Source: Desmodus rotundus (Eukaryota; Chordata; Mammalia; Chiroptera; Phyllostomidae). From it: a DNA stretch of 64,000 nucleotides. Under the pieces are notes generated by a model, which was given only the letters and a program-made list of their open reading frames with translations, was not told where the DNA came from and made no database searches. The stretch spans positions 101,130,294-101,194,293 of the forward strand of contig NC_071390.1 in assembly GCF_022682495.2 (NCBI RefSeq). Reading direction: 5' to 3'. Of this stretch, positions 1-12,345 are shown in pieces (position 1 is the stretch's first letter; each line of letters opens with the position of its first letter). Position numbers and translations under genes: made by a program.

Positions 1-142
1 TCCCTCTAAAGGTAGCCACTGCTCTGAATTTTGTATTGAGCACTTCAAATAATATGTCATTTAGTCTTGCTTGCTTTTGAGTTACCGCTTAACACATTGT
101 CAATTTAAAATTGTATATGGTATGATCACTATGGTCATAATT

Positions 143-354
143 TTAAAAAAAGATTTTATTTATTTATTTTTAGAGAGCAGGGAAAGGAGGGAGGAAGAGA
201 GGAAAAGAAACATCAATCCATGGTTGCCTCTTGTACACACCCTACTGGGGACCTGGCCGCAACACAGGCATGTGCCCCGACTGGGGATCAAACTGGTCAT
301 CCACTGGTTCGCAGGCCGGCACTCAATCCACTGAGCCACACCAGCCAGGGCTAC
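143..354 (-). mobile_element. Ves SINE (bat tRNA-derived)
   Basis: In the minus orientation it begins AGCCCTGGCTGGTGTGGCTC with a tRNA-like A box and a B-box-like GTTTGATCCC, then a pyrimidine-rich body and an A-rich tail. The flanks atggtcataatt (131-142) and atgatcataatt (355-366) form an 11/12 target-site duplication. Confidence 0.9.
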
Positions 355-366
355 ATGATCATAATT

Positions 367-1289
367 AAAAAAAATTTTTTTCAATTGAGGTCTATCTTGA
401 TGGGGCTTTTTCCATTGACCTACATTGTTGGAAATGCCTCAAGAGAGTAAATATGTGTTAGATCTGTGGGGAGGAACTACAAGACAGAGCTGATAAAACT
501 ATGAAAGACCTAGCAGTCGATTTTTTTTATCTTAGATATTGGTATATCCCACTGAACTGTACTATTCCAGGGTGTGATAGTTTCGGAGTGAATACGACTT
601 GCATTTAGAACAAGGCAGATCCCTCTACTCTTACCCTAAAGGTGTGGAGGATTTTTGAAGTATGTCCAGTCAAGTGGAGATCAAAAAAACCCAGCTAGGA
701 GAATTGTAGACCAATGGACGTGACAACTGCGGATTAAATAAAAGTTCTTTTTAAAGGGACTATCTTGAAGATTAGGACTCAATCTCAGGAGGAACTAAGG
801 CAGTGGAAAGAATCACGTGTGAAATTTCTTAAATAATCATTTATTAATTTGAAATAATTTTGCCTGTGTTACAAATAAACTACCCTTTATACTATAAAAT
901 ATATATTTTTGGCTTTGTAAACTTTGATGGTCATTTCTGGTGAACTGAAGCTTTCATCAGTGTGTAGCGACCCCTTCATATTTGATAGCGATTTTTGCTG
1001 CAGAGTCTAGGTAGTCTCGGGTCCATGTGGCTAACTCAGTCCTCTGCAGGTTGGAATTTGCCGTGTGTATTTTTCTGTCATTTTCTTTCAACCTTCCTTT
1101 GTTCGTAAGGTTTAGGGGCATCTCTCATGAAGAGATGTGTATCATGTGTATCATGAAGCTTTATTTATTTGTGTTTTATTCTGACAATTTTTGTCGTTTA
1201 ATGAGTCTAACCCATTTTCAGGAATTGTGATTATCACATAGTTGGACTTTTCTATATCTTCTCCTCTATTTGTCTCATTTTTAATGCTT
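367..1289. other. Unassigned intergenic stretch
   Basis: AT-rich with no open frame above background, no splice-bounded coding match and no repeat family that I can name. Confidence 0.5.
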
Positions 1290-1895
1290 CTTTTTCCCCT
1301 TTTTGGGTTGATAGACTGTTTTTTTAACACTTCAGTGGCAGATCACAGCTTCCAAAGGTGGTTGCCACAGTGTCCCCCACCCCACTTGTTTTATTTAGAG
1401 TGACCTTGCCACTCCCCATCAAGAGGTGGGGACGGTTTCTCTAGCTCTTGCAATTTGGCCGACCCTGCGCCTGCTCTGATAGAGAGCAGATGGCAGAAGC
1501 GACCCTGTACCAGTGCTGGATGTAATTTTTCACTGGCCTGGCAGCTTTTGTCTCCGGCCTCTTAGTATGCCAGCTCTTGGAACCCAGCTGCAAGATTGTG
1601 AGAAGCCCAGGCCACACAGAGAAACCACCAGTGGCTGCTCCTGCCAGCGCCACCTGAGCTCTCAGCTGGCTGCCACCATCAACTCCCTGTCCTGTGAGTG
1701 AGGCCTTGGGGACATCCAGCCCCAGCTGCCACCTGACTCATCTGCACGAGACACCCCAAAGGAGTCTGCCTACTGAGCCCAGTCGGCATAGAAAGGCTTG
1801 GGAAATATTAATAAACTGTTGTTTCTTAGGCACTAAGTGTTAGGGTGGCGTTTTTATGCAGCAATAGGTGACTGGGACAGAAACATGGCATTGGC
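1290..1895 (+). mobile_element. MLT1-type MaLR LTR
   Basis: The layout matches old mammalian MaLR LTRs: a CATCAAGAGGTGGGGAC block near 1418, a GC-rich middle with TGACTCATCTGCACGAGACACC near 1733, AATAAA near 1810 and a terminal TAGGTGACTGGGACAGAAACA. It is diverged and the subfamily was not assigned. Confidence 0.65.
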
Positions 1896-2240
1896 TTTGG
1901 GACTGAGTGATGGATGGAAATGAGGGCTTGAGGAGTTGAAGAATGGAAGCCAGAAGGGCTTGGAGAAGAACACAGGCGGCAGTCAACAGGTGCTTGGGGA
2001 AGTGTTGGGGAGAGCGAGAAGACAGCGAGGAAAACGGCCTTGGAGGCTGAAAAAAGGGACCCTTGTGAGTGAAGGTCACAAGTTTGCTACCACTGCTGCC
2101 TGCAGTTACTTGTAAAATAGAAAGGACGCCTAAGACTGCACGGGTTCGACTAGGGCGATTTCCAGGCGGGAAGTGGAACGGACTCCTGTTCACTTATAGT
2201 GACAGGTGGGAAGGGAGAGGTGAGTCAGAGGAGGAACGGC
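1896..2240 (+). mobile_element. Probable MaLR internal remnant
   Basis: The sequence directly follows the LTR and is purine-rich (GGAAGCCAGAAGGGCTTGGAG). This resembles decayed MaLR internal sequence. No frame is preserved, and the call rests mainly on position. Confidence 0.35.
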
Positions 2241-2479
2241 TCAGCGTTTGAGCTGAGGTCAGAGAACTAGAGAGCCGAGAGCAGTCCTTCCAGGGAGCAA
2301 ATCAAAGCTGGTATGTTTAAAACACAGTTTATCCAAGAAAGTTCCTCATTCACTCTTTTGAAAAGATTTTGTTGTTAAATTGATGATTAAAAGTGCAATC
2401 ATTAGTATATTATCTCTCTGTGGTTAACTCATAATCGTAACTTTTGGTCGTGTTGCACGTTCCAATTTACACGGACTTG

Positions 2480-3270
2480 CACGTGCATTACCTCAGCTGT
2501 CCTGGTTAGCCCGCTGTCAGGCGTGGAGGAAAGCTATCGTTAGTCCGCAGCATGAACAACAGCAACAGCCACAATCATCCTCCCTCCTTCTCCCCCATCT
2601 TTGGGGTTCCTACCATGTGACTGCAGTTACAGCTTTGATGCACGAATGCTCACCCCCATAGCAGAGTATTATGACTCACAATTGAAGGATGAAGGATCTT
2701 CAGCCAGAGAGGGAACCATCTCAACCAAGAAACAGCTAGCAGGGGTGGAATCTCAATTCGGACATGGGTTTGACTTCAAACCCCAACTCCCAATTTACCA
2801 TTTTCCCTGAGAAGAGCAGACAGCAATTTTAAATCAGAAAGTGTGTTCAATATGTGGATTATTTTTATTTTATAAAATTTCATATTTGTTTCAGAGTCAA
2901 TTTTTTTCAGACTTACTATATGTGAACTACAATTTTAACAAATTGTTTTACTTTCTTCATTTCTTCTAGTTAACTACGTACAATATTATAATAAACTTCA
3001 TTTGTAAAGTATGTGTATCAGATGATATGTATGTAATCTTTCACCTTTGTCATTCCCTTTATCTTTTCTAATTTTCTGACACACAATTTTTCTACAGGGC
3101 TACAAATGATTTCTATTTGACCAGCAGAGGGGGCCCTTGATAACTAAATAGGAAGAAGCATTTATTGAGTGCCTACCGTGTGCTTAGATAGAATCCTATT
3201 GCTGCTGCTTTGCATTTGTATATAATTGTTCTTAGGCTTATCTCAAATTATTGTTTTTACACAAATTATT
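2480..3270 (-). repeat. MIR-like fragments in AT-rich DNA
   Basis: Two weak MIR-like pieces on the minus strand are near 2480-2810 (AGCAGGGGTGGAATCTCAATTC resembles the MIR gggattcgaaccc segment) and 3155-3260 (GCATTTATTGAGTGCCTACCG). The stretch between them, 2820-3150, is AT-rich without recognisable features. Confidence 0.4.
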
Positions 3271-3585
3271 GCTTTTACATGGTAAAAGTTTCAAAGGAGC
3301 ACTTACCACTTTACCAGGAAGAAACCTCTCCATGTTTAAAACTGGATTCAGTGATTACTGAGGTAGCTCCCAAAGCGTAAGTGCCACAGTCTGAGCCCCA
3401 GAGTTAAGTGACCTTAGTATTCCCTGCCTCCTTTGTGAAGGAACTGGTATGTCTGATCTTCTGTGGCCTTCAGATATGTTCCAGGAATTCAGAAGCTGGG
3501 AAATTCTTCTTATTAAGGCTATTGTGATCATAAAAAGAGTAGAAGTCCTGGAGAATTCAAGAGTATTTTCAATTTATAAATACAT

Positions 3586-3781
3586 GTTTTAAGATTTTAT
3601 TTTTAGAGAGAGGGAAAGGGAATGAGACAGAGAGGGAGAGAAACATCGATCAGTTGCCTCTCACACGCCCCCAACTGGGGACCTGATCCACAACCCAGGC
3701 ACGCGCCCTGACTGGGAATTGAACGGGTGACCTTTCAGTTCTCAGGCCGGCACTCAATCCACTGAGCCACACCAGCCAGAG
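3586..3781 (-). mobile_element. Ves SINE
   Basis: Minus-strand copy with head CTGGCTGGTGTGGCTCAGTG and body ending TAAAATCTT. The 12-bp duplication ttataaatacat is exact at 3574-3585 and 3782-3793. Confidence 0.92.
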
Positions 3782-4744
3782 TTATAAATACATTTTTATA
3801 CTTAATACTTTTATCTGTAAATGAATACTAATACTAATACCATCAATATTTTTTTCCTCTTAAATACCAACTAAATGACGCCTGAAAACAGGAAGCAGAA
3901 AAATCCAGGTGTTTCTGAAATTTCTTTTTTTTTTCTCAAAGTTTTCTTAGGGCTTTCCAGTATCAATTTTTATTATATTGCAAACAGCCACATGCAATTG
4001 TAGGGTGGTGTCACATTGTCCCTTCACATTTCTAAGTGAGACACGTCTGAAGATGGGAGTACACTTCCGTGGGTGATACCAGTTCCCGCTGCTTCAATAA
4101 TCAAATCAAATATTTGCCAAATCTTTCAGCCACCTCTTGAAGGCAGACCAGGACAAATTACAGATCTTTCATTCACTAAGTGTCCTCATGAAAGGTCACA
4201 TCCCCCTTGGGGTAAGCCTCTTCTCAGAGTAACGAAGGTAGAGTAACCTGTGCGGGTCTTCACAGCAAGCAGGTCAAATATCTGGACCACATGGCTGGGT
4301 GTCCTCTGCCCCGGGCCAAGCCTGGTCAGCACTTTGAGAAGAGCGGACAGTTGTACCAAAAAAAGCTGAAGACTAACTTAACTACCTCTGGATCTTTGGG
4401 GTCTAGATTTTTCTTTCTCTCCCCTTTCCCTCCAACCCCGCAAAGTCACATAGCCTGGTTGTTATAAAGTAGAACTTGAATGAGGAAATTGCCTCTGTAT
4501 CAAGACCGTTTGTTGTTTTCCTGGTCATTCAAATTCATCTTGGGTCTCTTCCTCTGAGCATGTTAATTCGTATTTCTCAGTGGACAGGGAGTAAATAAGG
4601 AAAAGTGCTGATTCACTAGCCTTAAAGCAGTCCATTCTCTAAGACTTTTAACCTTTTAAATCCCTCATTAGTGTCCTGCAGAGGCTGTTCTTTTACTGTG
4701 GAAAGCTTTGCTGTTCGAGGCAGTATAGGTGTTAAAAATAGCTG

Positions 4745-4955
4745 ATGTGTGTGTGCCAGGCACTGCTCCCAGGGCTTTTCATCTACCATCTCGCTGCATC
4801 CTCATAGCAATGCTATGAGGTTTGTAGATAAGGAAACTGAGTCTCAGAGGGGTCAAGTCACTTGCCAAAGTTTGCACAGATTCGAGGTGATGGACCTACA
4901 GTCTGGATTCAGAGTCTCTGCTCTTAACCAATGGAGCATTCTAGGAACGTGTCCT
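4745..4955 (-). repeat. MIR SINE
   Basis: It shows the reverse MIR signature: GTGCCAGGCACTG, then AAGGAAACTGAGTCTCAGAGG, CAAGTCACTTGCC and GCTCTTAACC. This is an ancient mammalian SINE. Confidence 0.8.
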
Positions 4956-5289
4956 TATTTGACCTCAAAGGAATAGCAACCTTTTGTTATTTATAAAAAA
5001 GAATAAACTAGACTGGAAAGAGTTTTGAGTTCAGGGTCTGATTCTGTTTCTTACTTACTTCTTTACAAAATTTTCTGCAGCATAGCTCTAGTTACATACG
5101 TATATTCACCTGTTGTAGCACTTACTACATTTTATGTTTAGTCTCACCTGCGTCTGAGAAATAGGCACAAAATTTAGCATATAAGAGCTTGTTTTATGTT
5201 TCGGGGCTTAAGTAGAAATAACTTCTGAGGAATGCTTTAAAGTTTACAAAATACATGCAAATTACTCCACTTAGTACTAATTACAGGTA

Positions 5290-5505
5290 CTGTATTTTTC
5301 GGACCATAGGACGCACCTAGGTTTTAGAGGAGGAAAATAGGGGAAAAAAATTGAAGCAAAAAATGTGGTAAAATATTTAATAACATCCTTTAAAGCAGAG
5401 ATCCTGTAGTGAGCCAGGTAAGCTACATTCGGACTATAAGACGCACCCTCATTTTCCTCCCAAATGTGGGGGAAAACGTGCGTCTTATAGTCCAAAAAAG
5501 TACTG
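5290..5505. mobile_element. TA-flanked fold-back MITE (Tc1/mariner-like)
   Basis: The terminal inverted repeats are CTGTATTTTTCGGACCATAG and, at the other end, CAGTACTTTTTTGGACTATA. TA dinucleotides flank at 5288-5289 and 5506-5507. A third copy of the repeat core (GGACTATAAGACGCAC, 5431-5446) pairs perfectly with 5478-5493. There is no coding capacity. The superfamily is inferred from the TA duplication. Confidence 0.7.
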
Positions 5506-6699
5506 TATTTAAACAAATTCCTTTAATTTGGTAGACTTCAGAATGTTTTCATGCAAGTTTTCTCTGCTGGCACTTCAAGCTCCTTGAGCAGGAACCTGGT
5601 TGTGCTCACTCTACTATATGTGGCACAGTGCTGTGCACGCTGGAGGGTAAAGGTTATTTTTATTGTTTGCTTATCTCTTCACTCTTATTGTGGAACGTTC
5701 AAACCCAGGCAACAAAAGAGGGAATACTGTAATGAACCTTTCTTCACTCATTGTTTAGCTTCACCTATTGTGAACTCATGGCCGATCTTGTTCCATGGAC
5801 GCCCACCGGTACTGACCTACTCCCATCCCAGATTAAGTTGAAGTGAATCCTGAGGAGATATATATTTATCTGTAAACAAATCTTTTAAAATATACAAGTG
5901 TATTGGAATATAATTATTAGGCCAGAACTACAGTATTTATTTGAGATTCCATAAACATCAGTCATATTTCACAAATTGTTACAAAAAGGAAGTCGTACTA
6001 TAGAAGTCCAGCTCAAATGTTGTAATTCTGATCCTATTTAAATTCTATCACTATTCTTCTCTTGACACGTTTACCTGTGACAGCAGCATTACTGCCCAAC
6101 TACAACGCTTTTGACCCCAGCCACCTGGGTTCTCTGAAGCGTTTTTGTTGACGGAGACGCATCTGAAGGTTGGTCTTCTGCAGTAACCTTGGCATGACAA
6201 TTCCAGGAGGCTGCTGGTGGAGCGAACCCGGCACTCATCACTCAGGATATCAGTGTGGGGCTTAGTTTTCTTTACTGTTTATAAAGAGCTGATGGTTCAT
6301 CTTTTGGAAAAACATGAATCAGCTCTCAAAAAGTCCTTTTTGTACAGTTGGTCATATTATAGCTCCACTGGGCAGTCCCTGTGCAGAATCACCTGCTTTA
6401 ACTTCCTGGTGTTTCACCCATTTGGCTGAGACTCCAGGGCTGTATTGGCAGTTTGGTTCTCTGGACCTGGCAGCCTGGCAGCAGCCCCTGACCATTGGGT
6501 TGCAGTGATAGCCATGCTGTTCCCCTTCTACTGGGAGGCGGGGAGAGTTGTGCTGCTGCTGATCACAAATGGCATCTGTTCAAAGGGAACAATTATTTCA
6601 TTTATTTTAAAACCCAGTCTCAGTCTGATTCAAATAGGCAGGGGCTGAAAGGAAAGCTTTCTTCCCAGAGCACCCAGCCAGCATGCCAAGAGGCAGGAC

Positions 6700-6870
6700 A
6701 GCACAGTGGCAGAGCATGAGGACGTTGGGGTCAGTTGGGCTTTAATCTGGTCTCCAGCACCTATTCACTGTGTGACCTTGGGCAATGTACTTAACTCCTC
6801 AGTGCCTCAGTTTTCTTACCTGAAACAAAGGTTATCATAGCATCTATATCATAGGCGGTCAGTGGATTAA
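6700..6870 (+). repeat. MIR SINE
   Basis: Plus-strand MIR core: CACTGTGTGACCTTGGGCAA, then CTTAACTCCTCAGTGCCTCAG and TTTTCTTACCTG, in the expected order. Confidence 0.85.
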
Positions 6871-7110
6871 TTTGTTTAACAAATATTGAAAGAACACTAC
6901 TAATTGTCAAGCATTCTTCTGGATGCCAGTGATATAACAGTAAACAACATGATTTTGTCCTCATGGAGATTATATTCTAGAGGGGGAGACCTATCCAAAC
7001 AAATAAACGTATAATATCAGGTAGACAAATATTCTGAAGGAAAATGAATCAGAGTAGGGTTATGGAAATTAAAGAATTAATGTAGGTATAGCTCTGAACA
7101 AACACTAGGT
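6871..7110 (+). repeat. Ancient interspersed repeat (same family as 9410-10560)
   Basis: AACAAATATTGAAAGAACAC, CATGGAGATTATATTCTAG and AAACAAATAAACGTATAAT match a common old mammalian repeat that recurs at 9420-9620. The family name is uncertain (possibly L2-related). Confidence 0.5.
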
Positions 7111-8605
7111 GTTATTGCTTCCTCTGACCTAGGTCTGAAGGAGCAACCCATGGCTCAGTTGAAGAGGAACCAATCTTATTTAAAACTCTACACACATGAG
7201 TGTATATATGCTTCAGAGGATGAGAATGATCTTTCATGTCAAATTGTGACTACATACATGGCAAACCATGTAGTCAGATATTTTTAATGGTAGTTGGCAG
7301 CAGCAAGAGATGCAGCTAGAATCTTAATAAAAGCTGCAGAGACAAGCAAAAGGGAGGGGAGCAGGAGAGGCAGCAGGGTCAAGATGGCTGGATGACCAGG
7401 ACTGGGAACTGTTGGATGACCAGTCTACCGTGGTATTCTGAGTGACTGCACGAGGCTGATTGTTTAACTGCTGTGAGGCTTCATGTCTTTATTTCCTTTT
7501 GGTACTTTAAAATACCTCCCTATTAACTGAAGCTAAAAGGGCCAAATGTCCACTAGATGATACTGGTCTATACGCGGCTGTCTGCCTTTGCTCTATAGAG
7601 CTATGACCAGGTAGGGAGGACAAAGGACATCTTTCTTTTGATCCCTTTTGCCGTTCAGGATCAGGACAAAGCCTGGGGAATCTGGTTCAATGAAGAATAC
7701 CCTGGAAAATCTGAAAAAAATCTTCAGTGCCAAGATGTGATAGCTTTTAACACTCCAACAAAGACCTAGGTTTGGAGTTTGAGTCACAGCCCTTAAAAAA
7801 CACTCTGGAGCTTTTTCAAAGGCAAAGGTTGGGTCCACGTATGGACTGCTTTAGATGTGGGAGAGTGATTGGGTCAGACCTCCTGGTACTGCCTTCTCCT
7901 GCTACATACTTAGGTCCCTTGCAACCAAAATGGTGAGTACAGGTGGGTGGGGAGAATGGGTGAGAACAATGGTGTCTATTTCAGGCCTGGAGAGCAGTAA
8001 GAATGGCTTGGAAAAATGCAGAAAATAAGTTGCAAGAATTCATTCACTCCTTTGATATGCGTTCAAATCAAGTCCTGTTGAGAGACGTGGTAACCTAACT
8101 CACCAGGCACACTTGGGGAGGGTAGTCACTCTCGTGGGGCCTTAGCTTCCTTAGCGGTGGAGAGAATCAAGTTAGGGCAAAGCTAGTCTCTAAAATCTCA
8201 TCTCTAATAGTCTGTGAGGCTAAGGTGGAAAACCTATCAAGCAGGCTCCTTGGCTTACTTTATTCTATGGTATTTTATTCCTGGGGATGGATCAAATGAC
8301 ATGAATGTGAAACATAAAATTTTATAAAAATCAAGTTATTTTTATCTGTGTCACTGTTCAGCCTCAAGGCAAACAGAAGGTGACTGTTGTTCTGCGTCAT
8401 ATTGAATGAGGCAGGCGTCATTGTAGGAGGCAGAATCTCCTGTAGTTCCCCATTTCAGCAAGCAGCTTCTCTCTTTCAAAGCTCATTTCTCCCTGCAGAC
8501 TTCATCTCCCTGCAGACACTGAGCTGTCTGCTCAGTGTTCTCATAACCCTTTGACCATTACTGGGCTTATAACAGTGTGTTAAATTAGTCCGTAAACCTC
8601 TCTTC
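7111..8605. other. Unassigned intergenic stretch
   Basis: No gene or clear repeat was recognised. The minus-strand open frame at 7593-7838 has no family resemblance that I can name. Confidence 0.5.
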
Positions 8606-8715
8606 CCCTCTAGATTTTCGTCTCCTCAGAAGAGAGGATTGGGCCTTATTTATTTTTACATCCATTATTGTACTTGGAATCTCATAGCTCTATAAATGTT
8701 GAATGATGAATGATA
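8606..8715 (+). repeat. L2 LINE 3' end
   Basis: TTTTCGTCTCCTCAGAAGAG, then ATCTCATAGCTCTATAAATG and TTGAATGATGAATGA, follows the L2 3'-end pattern (ends in GAATGAATGA-like repeats). Confidence 0.6.
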
Positions 8716-8937
8716 TCTTACTTAAATGTTTATGCTTTGCTGACACTCAGAAACAAACAATAGGAGAAGAAAATCATAGTACAGCTAATTCCTTAAGAGT
8801 TTAATTAAGTCTGAACAGAAATCTTTACCAATTGGATTTGGGAACAAAACTAAGAGGCAAAGCCAAGAAGATTGAGACCTGATAACCTAGTAGAATACTA
8901 AAAAAGAACAAAATCCTATTGGCCTTTGTTGATTAGT

Positions 8938-9085
8938 TAACAGCAATGAACTTGACAAACTCCTTCTGGTGGACAGCCAGTCCTCTCTGAGCACAAACCA
9001 GCTCCTGCAAGAAGACTGCTGCAGCCCGTGCTGCTGAGAGGTTGAAGGAAGGGTCATCCAGCCAGTGCTTCATCAACACCAGAAA
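8938..9085 (-). pseudogene. Unidentified coding-like segment, possible retropseudogene
   Basis: One minus-strand frame reads through amphipathic, protein-like sequence (WLDDPSFNLSAARAAAVFLQ then ELVCAQRGLAVHQKEF) to a stop at the end of KFIAVN. An in-frame stop lies upstream. The composition is more protein-like than the neighbours. I do not recognise the parent gene. Confidence 0.35.
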
Positions 9086-9191
9086 CTGACAGGGCACACA
9101 GATGCCTTAATCCACAGCAAAGATGATTTGATGCCAACATTTGAATTTTATTTTACTAACAATTTACCAAGTACAAAAATAAGATTTATCT

Positions 9192-9396
9192 GTTTTGTTT
9201 GAGAGAGAGAGAGAAAGAGAGAAAGAGAAAGAATGTGAGATGCAGGGGAAGAGAGAGAGAGAAATATCGATTTGTTGTTCCACTTATTGATGCATTCATT
9301 GGCTGCTTCTTGTATGCACCCTGACTGGAGATGGGACCTGTAACTGCACTATGTCAGGCCAATGCTCCAACCAACTTAGCTAACCAGCCACGGCCT
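9192..9396 (-). mobile_element. tRNA-derived SINE of Ves type (older variant)
   Basis: In the minus orientation the head is GCCGTGGCTGGTTAGCTAAG, with a conserved middle (GCATTCATTGGCTGCTTCTT on the plus strand) and an expanded GA-rich tract at 9200-9265. gatttatct flanks both sides (9183-9191 and 9397-9405). Confidence 0.8.
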
Positions 9397-9409
9397 GATT
9401 TATCTATTT

Positions 9410-10560
9410 CATTTGTAATTTATTCAGCAACTATTTATATTGAGTGCTTATTATTTTCCAGACATTGTTCTAGGCACTGGATAAAACAATAAACTAAGTA
9501 CACCAAATAGACAAAAAAAAAAAAACAAAAACAAAACCCAATCATCGTGGAGCTTACATTCTAATATAGAAGACAGATAATAAACAAGTGAATGAGATAT
9601 GGGTAGATATGAGAAATGCTAACCAGGAATAAAAGCAGAAAAGGGGATATAAAATTGGGTGGCGCTTGCAATTTTTGATAAGATGGTCAGTGAGGCCTTA
9701 TTGAGAAGGTAACTCTTGAGTAAAGAAATAAAGGAAGTGAGGGAATAAGCTGTGAAGTGATTTGGGGAAGAGTAGGAAGAGTAAGTATAAAGGCCATGAG
9801 GTCAAGTTCAAGGAGTTTGTAAGGAGGCCACGTGGCTGGAGTTGTGTGAGTAAGGGGCAGAATAATAGCAGAGAGAAAGTTAGAAAGATAACACAGAATC
9901 ACATCAAGCTGGGCCTTGTAAGACAAAGTAAGGACTTTGTTTTTAGTTCAGATGGGATGGGAGGCCACTGGAGTGTTTTGAGCAGTGGAATAACTCAACT
10001 TGACGTATTTTAATAGGATCAATTTGGCTACTGTGGAGAGACTATCTTGCAAGAGCAGTTGCAGGGAGACGAGTCATGAAGACAGTTGCAATAATATAGG
10101 TGAGCGACGATAGTAGCTTGGACAAAGCTTGGGACAGCAAGGGTGGAACTAGAAGTGATACACATCAATGGCAGAACGAACAGGGGAGACTGAGAATGAG
10201 CACTAGAAAAGAGGGAGGAAAGCCAGGCAAAGGGGATGTCCTGGAAACCAAGTGCAGGAAGTATTTCAGGGAGGAGAGAGTGATCCACTGGGTCAAATGC
10301 CCTGCTAGATCAAGTGAGATGAGGACTGAGAATTCATCTGTAGGTTTAGAGGTGTGGAGGTCACCAGTGGCTTTGAGGAGACAGTTTCAGAGGAGTGATG
10401 AAGGTGTTGGTGATGGAATGGGAAGACAGAGATTGGACCAGTGGGTACATGTAAGACTTTCAAAGATTTTTGCCAAAAAGGGCTGCAGAGAAAAATGAAT
10501 ATTAGTCAAAAGGGACAAGTGGGGTTTAAAAAGTTGTTTTAAAATGGGCAATCGGGAATA
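9410..10560 (+). repeat. Long ancient interspersed repeat
   Basis: The order GACATTGTTCTAGGCACTGG, TGGAGCTTACATTCTAATAT, CTGGGCCTTGTAAGAC, GATGGGAGGCCACTGGAG, then TTTGGCTACTGTGGAGAGAC is that of a familiar old mammalian repeat, though I cannot name it with certainty. Open frames inside it (10100-10498) are incidental. Confidence 0.6.
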
Positions 10561-11319
10561 ATTCAGTAGAGAGAGAAAAATGGATGATGTAAATGACAGA
10601 AAAGAGAAAGGTGGTGCAATGTCCTAAAGCAGGTGATGGAGGATGGCCTTAGCTAGGAGCACAGAAAGTCCATCCACCCGCAGAGAGCAGAGAGAAGGCA
10701 GAGTGTATGGTGATGGAAGATTGTGGACGTTCTCTTCTGATCGCTTTAATTCCCTCAGCAAAGCTGGTGGCAAGGTGGCTCACTGGGTGAGGATGGAGGA
10801 AGAGCAGGAGATTTCATGGGAGAAGAGACAACATGAAACAGCCCTTCCCTGGCAGAAGGAAGAATTCCCTACATGTTAGCAAGTTTATACTAAATGGGAC
10901 TTGTTGTCGATGGGGAGATTTAAGCATAGAGAGGACAACATTTGTTAGTGATGTTTTCAGGGCAATTCAAGTGTCAGACTGAAGATATAGATAGGGTGGT
11001 TAAATGTTCCTTTCTCAAGCCTTTAATATTTACTCTTTCAGACACTTACGTCTGGAAGGGCTTTTTGGCATTATATATAAAATCACAGATGTGGTATAGA
11101 AATACAAGCATTTACTCACATATATCAATACATATAAGTACTGTATTTACACATTCTAATTTACATTAAGACGTTCAGAATTCCATCTTATCAAATGTCA
11201 GTACAATGCTTAACAAACTCTAAAGGTGAAAGAAACTGAATTCACTAAATTCTGAAAATTTTAAATGAAGAATTCTAATCTAAGAGCCTGAGGGGAAAGT
11301 CTGCTTGCTATTCTATAAG
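10561..11319. other. Unassigned intergenic stretch
   Basis: No recognisable gene or repeat. The ORF at 10643-10879 shows no domain. Confidence 0.45.
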
Positions 11320-11480
11320 CACTGAAAGTCCTCAATAATCTCGCAATAATAATATTCGTACACTCTCAGCACTCAAAGAACTGCTGGGAAATTGCCTCAT
11401 TAACCTTTATGATACCCTTGTGGGGTCAGCAGGAATTTGATGAGATTTCCATTCTCTATGGTGAACAAACGGGGACAGGA
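11320..11480 (-). repeat. Diverged MIR
   Basis: CATTAACCTTTATGATACCC, then GGTGAACAAACGGGGACAGG, follows the MIR reverse pattern weakly. Confidence 0.45.
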
Positions 11481-12054
11481 AGAGTTGAAAAAAATTGTAG
11501 ACATAGCTCAGATATAAGTAAATCCTGTGTTGAGTCTTGGGGGAGTCATCAGTTTAGGGGCATACAAATGAATTAAAGTCTATTAATCACCTACGATGAA
11601 CCAGTCATTTTAAACTTCTATTATGGATTTCAAGAATAGAAAGTCATTTTAGAAGAAATGATGAGAGCAAAGGAAAAGAAAAGAAAATTTATCGAGCACT
11701 TTCTACCTGGGTCTTTTAAACTGTCTCTAGTAATAGGTGTAAGAGAAGCAAGGACTCATTCAAGAAAGCAAGAAGTATGAGAATCAAATGAATACTCAGA
11801 ACAAAATGAGGAATTCTAAAGTTGCTAAAATGAGAGAGAGGAATGAGAATGAGGTGAAACAGAAGAATCTTGTGTGAGGCATATTGGAGAAGGAGAGGAA
11901 AATTTGAAGTCTGGGAAAGCTGAGCTGACTATAAACCACCTGACCTTAACTGAAAGAGTGTGTGTGAGGAGGGGTAGGGGGTGAAAGAAAGAATTGATAA
12001 TCTCCTCCAAACATCTTTCCTAATTTGACACCCAAATGGCCTTCTGTTAATAAT

Positions 12055-12345
12055 AAGCAGCAGCTAACATTAATTGAGAATTTACCATTTTCAAGGCACT
12101 CTTCTCAGCACTTTATGTGTATTAATTTAATCCTTATTGCGTATTTATGCAGTGAGTAGTACTATTACCCTCATTTTATTGAATTAAGGCATGGAGGTAA
12201 AGTAACCTGCCCAAAGTCATTCATTGTACCAAATGGCCTGATAAGCCAGTTCAGGAATTTGTACATTCTATAATGTTATACCCATAATAAATACCTATTG
12301 AATGAATGAATAAATGAATGGAATGAATGAATGAGCCAATGAATA
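12055..12345 (-). repeat. MIR followed by an L2-type tail and (GAAT)n run
   Basis: CAAGGCACTCTTCTCAGCAC, ATCCTTATTGCGTATTTATG and GTAAAGTAACCTGCCCAAAG are MIR in reverse. Positions 12285-12345 carry AATAAATACCTATTGAATGA and a degenerate GAAT repeat. Confidence 0.7.

Noticed and set aside
143..354. tRNA genes at Ves SINE heads
   Set aside because: The A- and B-box-like sequences belong to tRNA-derived SINE heads. No complete cloverleaf with an intact acceptor stem is present.
10100..10498. 132-codon open frame
   Set aside because: It lies inside a long ancient interspersed repeat with the same order as other copies of that family.
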